NCBI GenBank assembly: GCA_015067495.1
Contig: SVMI01000004.1
Location: 86,322 to 146,449, forward strand
DNA from: Oscillospiraceae bacterium
Lineage (GTDB): Bacteria; Bacillota; Clostridia; Oscillospirales; Oscillospiraceae
Length of the DNA stretch: 60,128 nucleotides
Direction of reading: 5' to 3'
Shown here: piece by piece, positions 44,517 through 53,809 of the stretch
Layout: each line of letters starts with the position of its first letter
Position numbering within the stretch: position 1 is the stretch's first letter
Position numbers and translations under genes: made by a program
Notes under the pieces: model-generated
Seen by the model: the letters and a program-made list of their open reading frames with translations, nothing else
Databases searched by the model: none
What the model was told of the DNA's origin: nothing

Positions 44517-45872
44517 ATGCTGCATGTCGGTTACGCAAAAGTAAACATCAATCCCCAACTTGGGACTGATCTTGCCGGTTATTATATCCCCCGCCCGGCA
44601 AAGGGTTTTCTGGATGATCTGGAGGCACATGCCATCGTGATTTCCCTTGAACAGACCAAGCTCGCCATCGTCAGTGTGGACACCTGCTACCTGAAAGCGC
44701 CGCTTATCAGCCGCTATCGCGCAGCCATTGAGGCTGCCACCGGCATTTCCGCGGATCAGCTTTTCCTGACCGCCACCCATACCCACACCGGTCCTCGTCT
44801 GACCCCCATCGACAGCTCAGAGGCAAAGGACATCCCTGTGATCGAACGCTATGCCGATTTTGTGGAGGAGCGGCTTGTAGATCTCATCAAGCTTGCATTA
44901 CTGGACCTGAAGCCTGCCAAAATGGGCTTTATCACCGGCTACGCGCCGGAGCGGGTGGCATATATCCGTCTGTATCAGATGAAGGACGGCAGCGCGATGA
45001 CCTGCCCGCCCATCAACGATCCTAACATTGACCATCCCATCGGCACACTTGATCAGCGGATGCACATCCTCCGCTTTGATCGGGAGGGCGGCGAGAGCAT
45101 CGTCCTTGCCAACTACGGACTCCACGCCGACACGGTCAACGGCGAGCTTCTCTGCTCCGACTGGGTAGGCTGGATGAGAAGAACCCTCGACAAAGCGCTG
45201 GACGGGGTCAAGTGCATTTGCCTGATCGGCTGTCAGGGCGATGTAGGCAGCACCCACGTCTTCCCCGAGGGCGGCGACATGAATGATACCGAGATCAGCT
45301 TCGACAACGAGATGAAGAGCCCCGGTATGGCTCGTTTCGTGGGTCGCGCGCTGGCAGGTACAGTACTGCAGGTGTACGACAAGGTGGAATATGTGGATGT
45401 GGACGAGCTGCAGATTCTCCACCGGATCATCGAGGTGGACTCCAACCGCCCCACCCCGGAGCAGCTTCCCTTGGCGCACAAGTATAAGGCACTCCACGAA
45501 GCGGGACGGGACGATGAGATCCCCTTCACCGCCATGGAGCTGACCACCGTGGTGGCAGAGGCGACCCGCATGTGCAATCTGGAATTCGGTCCCGATACCT
45601 TCCAGCTGGAGCTGACGGGCATCAGGCTGGGTCCCGTGGCGCTGCTGGGCATCCCCGGCGAGCCTTTTACCGACATCGGTGTACGAATCAAGGCAACGGA
45701 AGGCTTCCGTATGATCATGCCCGTCGCCCTTTGCAACGGCTATGAGGGCTACTTCCCCAGTAGCGCAGCCTATGCCGCCGGCGGCTATGAGTCCCGATCC
45801 TCCCGCTTCCGCAACAACGTTTCCGATCTGATCGTGGACGGCAGCAAAAAGCTGCTGAATGACCTGAAATAA
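44517..45872 (+). CDS. Neutral/alkaline ceramidase-like amidase, cytoplasmic
   Basis: A 451-residue protein resembling the N-terminal zinc-amidase domain of neutral ceramidases: GYAKVNINPQLGTDLAGYY, LFLTATHTHTGPR (zinc-binding His pair), LANYGLHADTV and GCQGDVGSTHVFPEGG. It has no signal peptide and no C-terminal Ig domain, unlike true ceramidases, so it should act in the cytoplasm. Many bacterial relatives lie in sugar-catabolism loci and their substrate is unknown. Here the next gene, 12 bases on, encodes a NagA-like deacetylase, which suggests an amide of an amino sugar; this is inference. Confidence 0.82.
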   Translation: MLHVGYAKVNINPQLGTDLAGYYIPRPAKGFLDDLEAHAIVISLEQTKLAIVSVDTCYLKAPLISRYRAAIEAATGISADQLFLTATHTHTGPRLTPIDSSEAKDIPVIERYADFVEERLVDLIKLALLDLKPAKMGFITGYAPERVAYIRLYQMKDGSAMTCPPINDPNIDHPIGTLDQRMHILRFDREGGESIVLANYGLHADTVNGELLCSDWVGWMRRTLDKALDGVKCICLIGCQGDVGSTHVFPEGGDMNDTEISFDNEMKSPGMARFVGRALAGTVLQVYDKVEYVDVDELQILHRIIEVDSNRPTPEQLPLAHKYKALHEAGRDDEIPFTAMELTTVVAEATRMCNLEFGPDTFQLELTGIRLGPVALLGIPGEPFTDIGVRIKATEGFRMIMPVALCNGYEGYFPSSAAYAAGGYESRSSRFRNNVSDLIVDGSKKLLNDLK

Positions 45873-45884
45873 GGGGGTATTGCA

Positions 45885-47006
45885 ATGCTTGCAATTCAAA
45901 ACGCAAGGCTCGTTCTGGAAAACGAAGTGCTGGAAAACGCAGTGCTTCTCATTGAACATGACAAAATCGTCGCCATCGGCGCTGATGTTCCCACAGATGC
46001 TGAGATCATCGATGCCAAGGGCGCATACGTCGGACCGGGCTTTGTGGACATCCACGTCCACGGCGGCGGCGGTTACACCACCGTGGAAAATCCCTTGCAA
46101 ATGGCAGAATTCTTCCTGAAGCACGGAACGACGACCATCCTGCTGACTCCTGATTACTGCCTGAATTTCGAGGAGTTTCTTTCTGCCATCCGCAAGGGAA
46201 AAGCAGCCATGGAGCACAGCAAAAGCATCGCCGGCTTCTATATGGAAGGACCTTACATGAATCCCAAGTACGGCGCTGCCGCTGAGTTCAATCCGTGGCG
46301 GCATCCGCTGGACGAAAAGGAGTACACGGCACTTGTGGACGAGGCGGGCGGCCATGCCAAGGTGTGGGCGGTCGCGCCGGAGCGGGAGGGCTTGACGCCG
46401 TTCCTGCACTACGCAAAAAAGGTCAACCCCAACGTGCTTTTTGCCGTGGGTCACAGCGAGGCAATCCCCGACGAAATTCGTGCGCTCCCCTACCATCCCG
46501 ACCTGCAGACCCATTGCACCAACGCCACCGGCCGGGTTAATGAGCGGGGCGGCTGCCGCGGTACGGGTCCTGACGAATATTGCTACCTCGACGATGAGAT
46601 GTACGCAGAGCTGATCAGCGATTCCCACGCGATCCACGTTAAGCCGGAAATACAGAAACTGATCCTCAAGGTCAAGGGCATTGACCGGGTGATCCTGATC
46701 ACCGACGGCACCGGCGACGAGCATCCCAGCCCGCCGGAATATGCCCATGTGGATGACCTGAACTTCGACTGGAAGGGCGCTCTTTCCGGCAGCCGCCTGA
46801 CTATGAATAAGGCTTGCCGCAACGTGATGAAGCACACCGGCTGCAGCATTGTGGACGCATTCCGCATGGCATCGCGCAATCCCGCCCGGGTGCTGGGCAT
46901 GGATAGCGACATCGGCACCATTGAGGTGGGAAAAAAGGCAAATCTCGTCTTTGTGGACGAGAGCTTCAACATTCAACGGGTCATGCTGGAGGGAAAAATG
47001 GTATGA
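45885..47006 (+). CDS. N-acetylglucosamine-6-phosphate deacetylase-like amidohydrolase (divergent)
   Basis: A 373-residue amidohydrolase of the NagA family. Metal and catalytic residues: DIHVHGGGG (His57/His59), YMEGPYMNPKYGA (Glu121), VGHSEA, THCTNATG and LITDGTGDEH. The last two differ from the usual NagA forms THLFNAM and TDA, so the substrate may not be plain GlcNAc-6-P. NagA proper removes acetate from GlcNAc-6-P in the cytoplasm, giving GlcN-6-P for NagB, which is encoded at 51890. The gene is the middle member of a three-gene operon and overlaps the next one by four bases (ATGA). Confidence 0.85.
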   Translation: MLAIQNARLVLENEVLENAVLLIEHDKIVAIGADVPTDAEIIDAKGAYVGPGFVDIHVHGGGGYTTVENPLQMAEFFLKHGTTTILLTPDYCLNFEEFLSAIRKGKAAMEHSKSIAGFYMEGPYMNPKYGAAAEFNPWRHPLDEKEYTALVDEAGGHAKVWAVAPEREGLTPFLHYAKKVNPNVLFAVGHSEAIPDEIRALPYHPDLQTHCTNATGRVNERGGCRGTGPDEYCYLDDEMYAELISDSHAIHVKPEIQKLILKVKGIDRVILITDGTGDEHPSPPEYAHVDDLNFDWKGALSGSRLTMNKACRNVMKHTGCSIVDAFRMASRNPARVLGMDSDIGTIEVGKKANLVFVDESFNIQRVMLEGKMV

Positions 47007-49030
47007 GTGAGAAAAAAATACGCGGCATCAACATTCTGAATCCCGTGGAAGTGGATCGGGATTATTATCTGAAGGCAATCGACTATGCCATTGCCAACGA
47101 TTACAACCACATCCAGCTCAACGGTCCGATCCACAATCTGGTCCGCAGCAACCTGGATGGCATGGTCTTCTACCGTAAGTACTGCCGGTTTAACGGGGAA
47201 AAGGACGAGGCCTACGTCCGTCATTGCATGGATGTCGTCAACGAGTGCCTCGCAAAATCCCATGCTGCAGGTATCAAGACCTATATGTGGCATCACGAAT
47301 TGGAGATCCCAAACGGATTCTGCGAAGCATTTCCCGAGATTTTGAACGAGTACGGCGACGTGGAGGTTTCCCATCCGATCATCAAGGATTTTCTCGAGAA
47401 TAAGCTCCTCGACTTCTTCGATGCATATCCGCTGATGGACGGCTTTGTATTGACCTACTACGAAACCAAAGTACCCCTTTTGCGACTGAAAAAGCAGAAG
47501 CTGACCACCGATGAGATCATGACCTACATCACGGGTATTCTCTACGACACCTGCAAGCGTCTGGGTAAGGAAGTGATCGTGCGAACGGACGCGACTGTGG
47601 AATCAGATTACAAGATCCTGCTGGATGCCTATGAACGGGTCGCCACAGACGATCTGATGATCATGGATAAGTGGACCCAGTACGACTGGTCGCTTTCGCT
47701 ACCCTCGAATTATTTCATCCGCAACATCAAGAAGAATCCGCTGGTCATTGAAACCGACCTGTTTGGAGAATATTTTGGCAAGGGCCGTCTGCCGCTGATG
47801 CTGAAAGAACACATTACGAAGCGCTTTTCTTTCTGTGAGCAGTATGCTCCTACAGGCTACTGCAGCCGCATTGACCGGGGCGGTTTTTCGGCTTTCGGTA
47901 CGGTAAACGAGGTAAATCTTCACATCATGAAAGCCGTATTGAATGGCTACGATTTGGAAGCCACGCTTTCCGGGTTCTTTGCCGCAAACTACGGCGCAGC
48001 CGGCGAAAAGGTCAAGGCAGCCATGGAAAAGACGGAAGGCATCGTGCGCAAAATGCTCTTCGCCAACGGCTACTATTACAGCGAGCTAAGCTGGTTTCCG
48101 GCGCTGAATCACTGTAAAAACCACTTCTATTTTGAGTTGATGCGCGAGCAGTACGAAATCGCATCAAACGAGTGGTTCGTGCCGGTCAATTACGAGCGCG
48201 GCAGCGTGCAGAACATTTTTGACGACCTTGCCGATGCCCGCGCAGAGGCGGAACTGGCGCTGAAGGAGATTGAGGCGCTGAAGGACATGCTGACGGAAGA
48301 AAAGTATCAGCAGCTTTGGATTGATTTCCAAAATCTTCTCTTCGCCTCAAAATGCTGGGAGCATATGGCGCAGGTCTTTTTCCACTATGTCCGCTTCTTT
48401 GATGAGAAAAAGGAATGCCACGAGGATGCTCTCTATGCTGCACTGCGCGCGCTGGAACAGTTGGACAAGGAAGGACGCGCTGCTTTGGGCGACGATTTCT
48501 ACTGTAGCTTCTGCGATGTCCACGCCCAGCGCCAAAAAGGTCAGAACATCGCCAGCTTTGTTGCAGAAGTAACCGCAAGCTTTGTGTATGAAAAGCGGGC
48601 GCGCGCAGCATTGGATGCAAAGAATTTGACCGATTATGTCCTCTGCGGTAGCGGCTGTGAGGGGCATGCTCTTCAAAAGGAAGTCAATTTCAGCGACACG
48701 CTTCTTATTGATGGCGAGCTTGTGCGTATCCCCGGCAACCGTGCCGGCATGGACTGGAGTACCATCACAGCACACGGTTGGTTCTCGTACCGCATGAAAG
48801 TCAAAAAAGGCGAAATCAACCGCATCACCATCATCGCCGGCAGCACCACCGATCTGCTGAAAATGAAACTCACCATCGGCACGCAGGAGCATCTCATTGA
48901 GCAGCCGAATGTGGGCAAGAACACCATTGAATTTGCTTACACAGCAAGGGAAGACGAAGAATTTGTCACCATAAAATTCGATAAGATCTCTGTCAATATG
49001 CCGCTGATCTATACCGTATGCATACAGTAA
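47003..49030 (+). CDS. Unrecognised large protein, possible TIM-barrel glycoside hydrolase
   Basis: A 675-residue soluble protein with no signal peptide or membrane segment. I do not recognise the family. The first 330 residues have the alternating pattern of a TIM barrel (GINILNPVEVDRDYYLKAID, GIKTYMWHHELE, GFVLTYYETKVPLLRL, DLMIMDKWTQYDWSLSL, LVIETDLFGEYFGKG) with acidic residues at strand ends, as in GH67/GH84/GH20-type enzymes. A helical middle (about 340-520) and a beta-rich end (about 545-675, with WSTITAHGWFSYRMKVKKGE) follow. Coupled by overlap to the NagA-like gene, so it probably acts on the same cytoplasmic sugar. No catalytic assignment is possible from sequence alone. Confidence 0.6.
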   Translation: MSEKKIRGINILNPVEVDRDYYLKAIDYAIANDYNHIQLNGPIHNLVRSNLDGMVFYRKYCRFNGEKDEAYVRHCMDVVNECLAKSHAAGIKTYMWHHELEIPNGFCEAFPEILNEYGDVEVSHPIIKDFLENKLLDFFDAYPLMDGFVLTYYETKVPLLRLKKQKLTTDEIMTYITGILYDTCKRLGKEVIVRTDATVESDYKILLDAYERVATDDLMIMDKWTQYDWSLSLPSNYFIRNIKKNPLVIETDLFGEYFGKGRLPLMLKEHITKRFSFCEQYAPTGYCSRIDRGGFSAFGTVNEVNLHIMKAVLNGYDLEATLSGFFAANYGAAGEKVKAAMEKTEGIVRKMLFANGYYYSELSWFPALNHCKNHFYFELMREQYEIASNEWFVPVNYERGSVQNIFDDLADARAEAELALKEIEALKDMLTEEKYQQLWIDFQNLLFASKCWEHMAQVFFHYVRFFDEKKECHEDALYAALRALEQLDKEGRAALGDDFYCSFCDVHAQRQKGQNIASFVAEVTASFVYEKRARAALDAKNLTDYVLCGSGCEGHALQKEVNFSDTLLIDGELVRIPGNRAGMDWSTITAHGWFSYRMKVKKGEINRITIIAGSTTDLLKMKLTIGTQEHLIEQPNVGKNTIEFAYTAREDEEFVTIKFDKISVNMPLIYTVCIQ

Positions 49031-49034
49031 GCAA

Positions 49035-49062
49035 AAAGGACGCACCGAAGGGTGCGTCCTTT
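49035..49062. terminator. Bidirectional terminator
   Basis: Stem AAAGGACGCACC / GGTGCGTCCTTT with loop GAAG, between the convergent unrecognised gene and the membrane glycosyltransferase gene. Confidence 0.85.
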
Positions 49063-49066
49063 GATT

Positions 49067-50647
49067 TCAGGTGAGTATTGCGCCGATCTCTGCCACCCAG
49101 TCGGGATAGTAGACCGAAGCGGTGCGCAGGAAAAAGAGGAAGCAGCTGACCACCGTCACAAAGCTCAGCAGCATCACCGCCATGCCGATGCGACCGCGGC
49201 TGACTTTTCCGCTGTCCTGCATCCACAGACCGATGCTCAGGAAGCATGCGATGCCTGCGAGGAAATAGATGTCCATACGGTAGCGCTCCAGCAGGTACGG
49301 CGTCCACATGATGTCGATCGCCGAGATCAGCAGCATGGAAACGATCAGCCCGATCAGCAGCGGGCGCAGCTGATGCGCTTTCAGCTGCTGCCGCACCGAG
49401 GGCTTGAAGGCAGCCGCCGTCAGCAGCAGAATGGGGAAATTGCCGTACACGCCGCCATGGTTCAGGTGGGGAAACTCCTCCGTGATGATGCCCAAGCCGA
49501 AAAGATTTTCCGCCGTGTTGTTGAAAATGTTCAGCAGCATCTGCCCGTTCAGGGTGATCTTGTAATTGGACTGATCCGCCACTGTCAGCTGATATGCCTG
49601 ACCGAACTCGAAGGGGTCTTCAAAACGGGCGTAGTTATAGAGCATCAAGCCCGCCGCCACAGCGGCATAGGGCAGTGCCGCCAGCACCAGCTTAAAAAGC
49701 AGCTTCCACGTGAATTTGTTCTTCCGAAGAAAAACGTACAGCATCGGGATCACCAGCACATTGGCAAGGGCGATGGGCGGGCGGCAGCCGAACACCAGCG
49801 CGCCCAGCAGCGCACCGATGGCAGCAAAAACGATCCTCTTATTCTCCGATCCGTCGCCCCAAACGGCACGGACAAAAAACCAGATGCTCCATGTTTGCAG
49901 TGCCAGCGCAGCGGTGATGGCGGTACAGTAAAGGGCAGGCTCTGCCGATGCGTACCACACGCTCATCACGGAAAATGCCGCCGCCAATGTCAGATAGACA
50001 CCGAAGGGCAGCTTTTTGAAAAAGAGCTTCATCAGCAGATAAAACAGCGCGAAAATACCCGCCACCGTCGCCGCAACAAACAGCTGTGTGCCATGGTAGG
50101 TGGTCAACGACATCCCCGTCAGCGCCCGGTAGGGCAAAAACACCAGCAGCACCGGCACAACGCCGAAGTACATGTAATACTTTCCCTTGTAGTAGGCATG
50201 ATCCCAATGGTAGTAAACCCCCGCCTCAGCGCGCTCGTTGGGGTCGTAGGGATTTACAAGACCTGCCAGCTGATCCTCGTCGCCATAGGCGAAATCCAGC
50301 CGTCCGTCCAGAAATGCCTCCGCCATCAGCTCATACTGATTGCGATGGGCGGGGATCTCGCCGTTCCAGATGGAGAACTCGCCCATGGGCAGGATGCACA
50401 CTGCAATGGTCACAAGCGCCACCAGCACTGCCAGAAGCCGCTTGACGGGCAGATCTCCCCGCAGCCCAATGCGATACAGCATTGACTGGGGGCGGCAGGC
50501 ATAGAGTGCCAGCGCCGCCACATAGAGCCATGTCACCACAGCCGCGGCGCTGAAGAAAAAGCTGCAGATCAGCGAGACCGCCGCGCCCGAGCCTAAAAGA
50601 GCGTAGATATAGCAGGGCTGCAACAGCTCCCGCAGTTTATCCCTCAT
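49067..50647 (-). CDS. Polytopic membrane glycosyltransferase-like protein (GT39/ArnT-like)
   Basis: A 526-residue protein with roughly eleven hydrophobic helices. After the third helix comes an extracytoplasmic loop with GEFSIWNGEIPAHRNQYELM and GVYYHWDHAYYKGKYYMYFG, the position where lipid-linked sugar transferases of the GT-C fold bind metal and substrate. Specific residues of a known family could not be confirmed. The start at 50647 follows GAGGTGGG and lies inside the end of the GT2 gene (11-base overlap). Together the pair resembles systems in which a GT2 enzyme makes a polyprenyl-phosphate sugar and a GT-C enzyme passes it to an acceptor outside. Confidence 0.7.
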   Translation of the reverse strand: MRDKLRELLQPCYIYALLGSGAAVSLICSFFFSAAAVVTWLYVAALALYACRPQSMLYRIGLRGDLPVKRLLAVLVALVTIAVCILPMGEFSIWNGEIPAHRNQYELMAEAFLDGRLDFAYGDEDQLAGLVNPYDPNERAEAGVYYHWDHAYYKGKYYMYFGVVPVLLVFLPYRALTGMSLTTYHGTQLFVAATVAGIFALFYLLMKLFFKKLPFGVYLTLAAAFSVMSVWYASAEPALYCTAITAALALQTWSIWFFVRAVWGDGSENKRIVFAAIGALLGALVFGCRPPIALANVLVIPMLYVFLRKNKFTWKLLFKLVLAALPYAAVAAGLMLYNYARFEDPFEFGQAYQLTVADQSNYKITLNGQMLLNIFNNTAENLFGLGIITEEFPHLNHGGVYGNFPILLLTAAAFKPSVRQQLKAHQLRPLLIGLIVSMLLISAIDIMWTPYLLERYRMDIYFLAGIACFLSIGLWMQDSGKVSRGRIGMAVMLLSFVTVVSCFLFFLRTASVYYPDWVAEIGAILT

Positions 50648-51587
50648 CTTCGCCCACCTCCTTGCGGAAACGGTGGTTGGCAAGGATGCGCTGCAGCTCA
50701 AAATCCTGCTTGTTCTTCTGCACCGCGTTTTGCAGCTGCAGTCCCGTAAAGAAGGACAGCAATGCCGCCAGTGCGGTGAAGCCGCAGACGATCAGCGTGG
50801 GAAAATTCGGCACAAGCCCGGTGCGGATATAGGTCACCAGCACGGGGATGAAAAATCCGATTGCAAGGAGCATCAGCACCGCCGCGATCATGCCGAAAAA
50901 GGAATAGGGCTTGTAGGTGCGATGCAGGCGAAGGATGGTTTTCAGAACCTTGAAGCCGTCCCGGAAGGTATTGAGCTTCGACTCACTTCCCGCGGGGCGG
51001 TCACGGTAGTCGATGACCACGTGGTCGATCTTCATGTTCTTGTCGAGGGCGTGGATGGTCATTTCCGTTTCGATCTCGAAGCCGGCGGACAGCACCGGGA
51101 ATGTCTTGACAAATTCATAGCTGAAAGCGCGGCAGCCGGTCATGATGTCCCGCACATCCGAGCCAAAAAGAGTATTGATGCCCCAGCGCACCACCGAGTT
51201 ACCCGCATTGTGGAAGGGACGCTTGTTTTCCGTGAAATAGGTGGACGAAAGCCGGTCACCCACCACCATATCCGACTGCCGGTTCAGCACCAAATCTGCC
51301 ATTTCCCGGGCATGGTCGGCAGGATAGGTATCGTCGCCGTCTGTCATCAGGTAGACACGGGCATCGATCTCCCGGAACATCCGGCGGATGACGTTGCCCT
51401 TGCCCTGCTGATATTCCGGGCGCACCACAGCACCGGCGGCGCGGGCGATGTCCGCTGTGCCGTCGGTAGAATTGTTGTCGTAGACATAGATGACCGCCTC
51501 CGGCAGTGTCTGCTGCCAATCCCTGACCACTTTTTCGATGGTTTTGCTCTCGTTATAGCAGGGAATTAAAACTGCGATCTGATCCAT
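50637..51587 (-). CDS. Family 2 glycosyltransferase with C-terminal membrane helices (DPM-like)
   Basis: A 316-residue protein. The GT-A domain (1-215) starts IAVLIPCYNESKTIEKVV, has YVYDNNSTDGTADIA, the catalytic-metal motif LMTDGDDTYPADH (DxD), and MTGCRAFSYEFVKTFPVLSAGFEIETEM. Two membrane helices follow (about 225-285). This layout fits polyprenyl-phosphate glycosyltransferases such as dolichol-phosphate-mannose synthase-like enzymes. The start at 51587 has a perfect AGGAGGTG site and a full-consensus promoter just upstream; earlier in-frame starts lie before that promoter and are rejected. Co-transcribed with the GT-C-like gene. Confidence 0.9.
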   Translation of the reverse strand: MDQIAVLIPCYNESKTIEKVVRDWQQTLPEAVIYVYDNNSTDGTADIARAAGAVVRPEYQQGKGNVIRRMFREIDARVYLMTDGDDTYPADHAREMADLVLNRQSDMVVGDRLSSTYFTENKRPFHNAGNSVVRWGINTLFGSDVRDIMTGCRAFSYEFVKTFPVLSAGFEIETEMTIHALDKNMKIDHVVIDYRDRPAGSESKLNTFRDGFKVLKTILRLHRTYKPYSFFGMIAAVLMLLAIGFFIPVLVTYIRTGLVPNFPTLIVCGFTALAALLSFFTGLQLQNAVQKNKQDFELQRILANHRFRKEVGEDEG

Positions 51588-51614
51588 GGGCGCACCTCCT
51601 CTTCCGTTTTTTCC

Positions 51615-51643
51615 ATTATACAAGCATTCCGCCATGGTGTCAA
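51615..51643 (-). promoter_or_regulatory. Promoter of the glycosyltransferase pair
   Basis: Minus strand TTGACA, 17-base spacer, TATAAT: full consensus, 28 bases before the start codon. Confidence 0.85.
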
Positions 51644-51650
51644 CCGACGC

Positions 51651-51696
51651 AAAAAGCCGCAGTCTGTCATCATTGTTGCAGACTGCAGCGGTTTTT
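51651..51696. terminator. Orphan terminator-like hairpin between divergent promoters
   Basis: Imperfect stem AAAAAGCCGC-AGTCTG / CAGACT-GCA-GCGGTTTTT with a 12-base loop. It has A/T tracts on both sides but no gene points into it: it lies upstream of both the glycosyltransferase promoter and the nagB promoter. The rest of 51697-51812 is AT-rich with no feature seen. Confidence 0.5.
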
Positions 51697-51812
51697 ATTC
51701 TTCTTTTTACGGAATTGTGACAAGAATCGCCTGCGGATCTCGACAGAGAACGGATAAACGATAATAACAGTTGAATTATGTACATTTTTCATCGCTTTAT
51801 ATAAATTTACAA

Positions 51813-51841
51813 TAGACAAACAAAAAAAACCGTTGTATAAT
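51813..51841 (+). promoter_or_regulatory. Promoter of nagB
   Basis: TAGACA, 17-base spacer, TATAAT, 48 bases before the chosen start. It rules out an in-frame ATG at 51833, which would lie in the promoter. Confidence 0.7.
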
Positions 51842-51889
51842 TGTCCTGCGGACGTTGTTCCGCATACCCTATTTCGGAGTGTGAACAAT

Positions 51890-52675
51890 ATGAAACTGAT
51901 TATCAAAAACGATTACGAGGCCATGTGCGAATGGGCTGCACAGCACATTGCGGATGCCATCAATAATCACAAGGAAGACCGTCCCTTCGTGCTGGGTCTT
52001 CCCACCGGCTCTTCCCCTCTGGGCGTTTACAGACGGCTGGTCGCCATGAACAAGGCAGGCACGCTGACCTTCAAGAATGTCGTGACCTTCAACATGGACG
52101 AATACGTGGGTCTGCCCCGGGAGCATGACCAGAGCTACTGGTACTTCATGCACGACAACCTCTTCAACCACATCGACATCCCCGCTGAGAACATCAACAT
52201 CCTTAACGGCATGGCAGAGGATCTGGAGGCAGAGTGCCGCCGCTACGAAGAGAAGATCGCCTCCTACGGCGGTATTGATCTGTTCCTTGGCGGCAGCGGT
52301 GTGGACGGTCATATCGCCTTCAACGAACCCTTCACGAGCCTTACCTCCCGCACCGGCGTTCGCGCCCTGACCGAGGATACCCTGATCGTCAACTCCCGCT
52401 TCTTCGGCAACGATCCTGAAAAGGTGCCGAAGACTGCTCTGTCCGTTGGCGTCGGCACAGTTTGCGACTCCAAGCAGGTACTGCTGATCATCAGCGGTCA
52501 CAACAAGGCACGCGCCCTGCGCCACTGCGTCGAGGGCGGTGTTGACCACGCATGGACTATCTCCGCCCTGCAGCTGCATCCCGACGGAATCGTCGCCTGC
52601 GACGAGGCTGCCTGCGGAGAGCTGAAGGTGGATACCTACAAGTATTTCAAGGAAATCTACAAAAACGAAAAGTGA
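51890..52675 (+). CDS. nagB: Glucosamine-6-phosphate deaminase
   Basis: A 261-residue NagB, close to the usual length. [16 protein letters not shown] binds phosphate; Asp70/Glu71 are in NMDEYVGLP, and the catalytic block [14 protein letters not shown] has Asp139, His141 and Glu146. It converts GlcN-6-P to fructose-6-P and ammonia, the step that links amino-sugar breakdown to glycolysis. It stands as a single gene with its own promoter and terminator, separate from the NagA-like operon 5 kb upstream. CGGAGTG precedes the start. Confidence 0.95.
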   Translation: MKLIIKNDYEAMCEWAAQHIADAINNHKEDRPFVLGLPTGSSPLGVYRRLVAMNKAGTLTFKNVVTFNMDEYVGLPREHDQSYWYFMHDNLFNHIDIPAENINILNGMAEDLEAECRRYEEKIASYGGIDLFLGGSGVDGHIAFNEPFTSLTSRTGVRALTEDTLIVNSRFFGNDPEKVPKTALSVGVGTVCDSKQVLLIISGHNKARALRHCVEGGVDHAWTISALQLHPDGIVACDEAACGELKVDTYKYFKEIYKNEK

Positions 52676-52680
52676 GCAGA

Positions 52681-52705
52681 AACCCTCCGGCTGAGCCGGA
52701 GGGTT
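52681..52705. terminator. Bidirectional terminator after nagB
   Basis: Perfect 11-base-pair stem AACCCTCCGGC / GCCGGAGGGTT with loop TGA, shared with the convergent AraC-family gene. Confidence 0.85.
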
Positions 52706-52712
52706 CTTCTTA

Positions 52713-53516
52713 TTATTTTCTCACGATTTCGGTGCGGTTCAGTTCCCGGAACGCCTGAGGCGAATAGCCCAGCATTTTCTTGAAAACACGGGCAAAATAG
52801 GCAGCGCTGGTAAAGCCGCACTGCTCCATAATACTTCCAATGGGATCAACAGTATACTGCAAAAGATACTTTGCCCGATCAATTCGGATCAGGTTCAGAT
52901 ACTGCACAGGCGGTCTGCCGGTCACCTCCCGGAAACGCTTGCTCAGGTGCGTGGTGGAATAACCTGCAACCTCTGCCAACTGCTCCAGGGAGAGATTCTC
53001 CGTATAATGCCGATTGATGTAATCAATTACCTTGATGACACGATCTGTCGAATATTCACGGGGAGAAACCTTGGTATGATCCAAGTAATACTGCACAAGT
53101 CCACACAGAGCAGTGGTTGCTGCCAGATCCCGCTGGGGGGCAGGCATATCGTGCGATGCAAACAGCTGGTCAAACAGCTTTCCCACCACCTCACGGTCCG
53201 GCACATGCAGCACCGGCTCCAGCTCAAACCGCTCAAAGAACTCACCGGCGGAATTTCTCATACTGAAGTGACACCAGCATTTTTCCGCATAGTTATCCTC
53301 CGTCATCCAGCACGAATGCACGACACGTGGCGGAATCAGCATCAGATCTCCCGGCCCTGCCGTAATAGTCTGGCCGTAGATCTGCACGACGATCGCACCT
53401 TTTTCCACATAATAGAACTTACTGCCGGTCGAGGAAATATTGGTTGCCTCCCACCACTCACGTGAGAGGACGCTGCGTGCGCCTACTTGATAGATGCAGT
53501 TGATCGTGCCGTTCAT
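52713..53516 (-). CDS. AraC-family transcriptional regulator
   Basis: A 267-residue regulator. The N-terminal cupin-like sensor half (about 20-95: GAIVVQIYGQTITAGPGDLMLIPP, CWCHFSMRN) would bind a small effector. The C-terminal half has two helix-turn-helix units (LSLEQLAEVAGYSTTHLSKRF, and IMEQCGFTSAAYFARVFKK) ending in the signature GYSPQAFRE. Such regulators usually control sugar-use genes. It is not divergent to a structural gene; nagB converges on it. An inverted repeat at 53605-53619 lies upstream of its promoter and could be an operator. Confidence 0.9.
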   Translation of the reverse strand: MNGTINCIYQVGARSVLSREWWEATNISSTGSKFYYVEKGAIVVQIYGQTITAGPGDLMLIPPRVVHSCWMTEDNYAEKCWCHFSMRNSAGEFFERFELEPVLHVPDREVVGKLFDQLFASHDMPAPQRDLAATTALCGLVQYYLDHTKVSPREYSTDRVIKVIDYINRHYTENLSLEQLAEVAGYSTTHLSKRFREVTGRPPVQYLNLIRIDRAKYLLQYTVDPIGSIMEQCGFTSAAYFARVFKKMLGYSPQAFRELNRTEIVRK

Positions 53517-53533
53517 GATATCACCTCTGACTT

Positions 53534-53562
53534 ATTTTAGCACACGCAGAAACAATCGTCAA
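53534..53562 (-). promoter_or_regulatory. Promoter of the AraC-family gene
   Basis: Minus strand TTGACG, 17-base spacer, TAAAAT, about 18 bases before the start. Confidence 0.6.
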
Positions 53563-53604
53563 CAACTTTGTTGCACTTTTTTTGCCTAAAATTGTGCAAG
53601 TATT

Positions 53605-53619
53605 TCACGTAAATCGTGA
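53605..53619. promoter_or_regulatory. Inverted repeat, possible operator
   Basis: TCACG-TAAAT-CGTGA in AT-rich sequence 43 bases upstream of the AraC-family promoter. The remaining sequence up to 53772 shows no gene or repeat. Confidence 0.35.
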
Positions 53620-53772
53620 TAACACTTTTGAAGCAGAGATGCTACAATATTCCTGCACAAGACGCCACTCCCCCTCTTTGGAGGGTGTGAATGCGGGAGG
53701 CAGGAAGTGTTCTCTCTCTTCTGCTGTCGCTTTTTGCGATCCATTTACCACATTTTCTGTCTCGCCGCAAAA

Positions 53773-53803
53773 GAAGCCACCGGTCCATTCGGATCGGTGG
53801 CTT
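53773..53803 (-). terminator. Terminator of the ProX-like gene
   Basis: Stem GAAGCCACCGGTCC / GGATCGGTGGCTTT (one mismatch) with loop ATTC, just past the stop codon and followed by TTCTTTT on the minus strand. Confidence 0.8.
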
Positions 53804-53809
53804 TGATTT

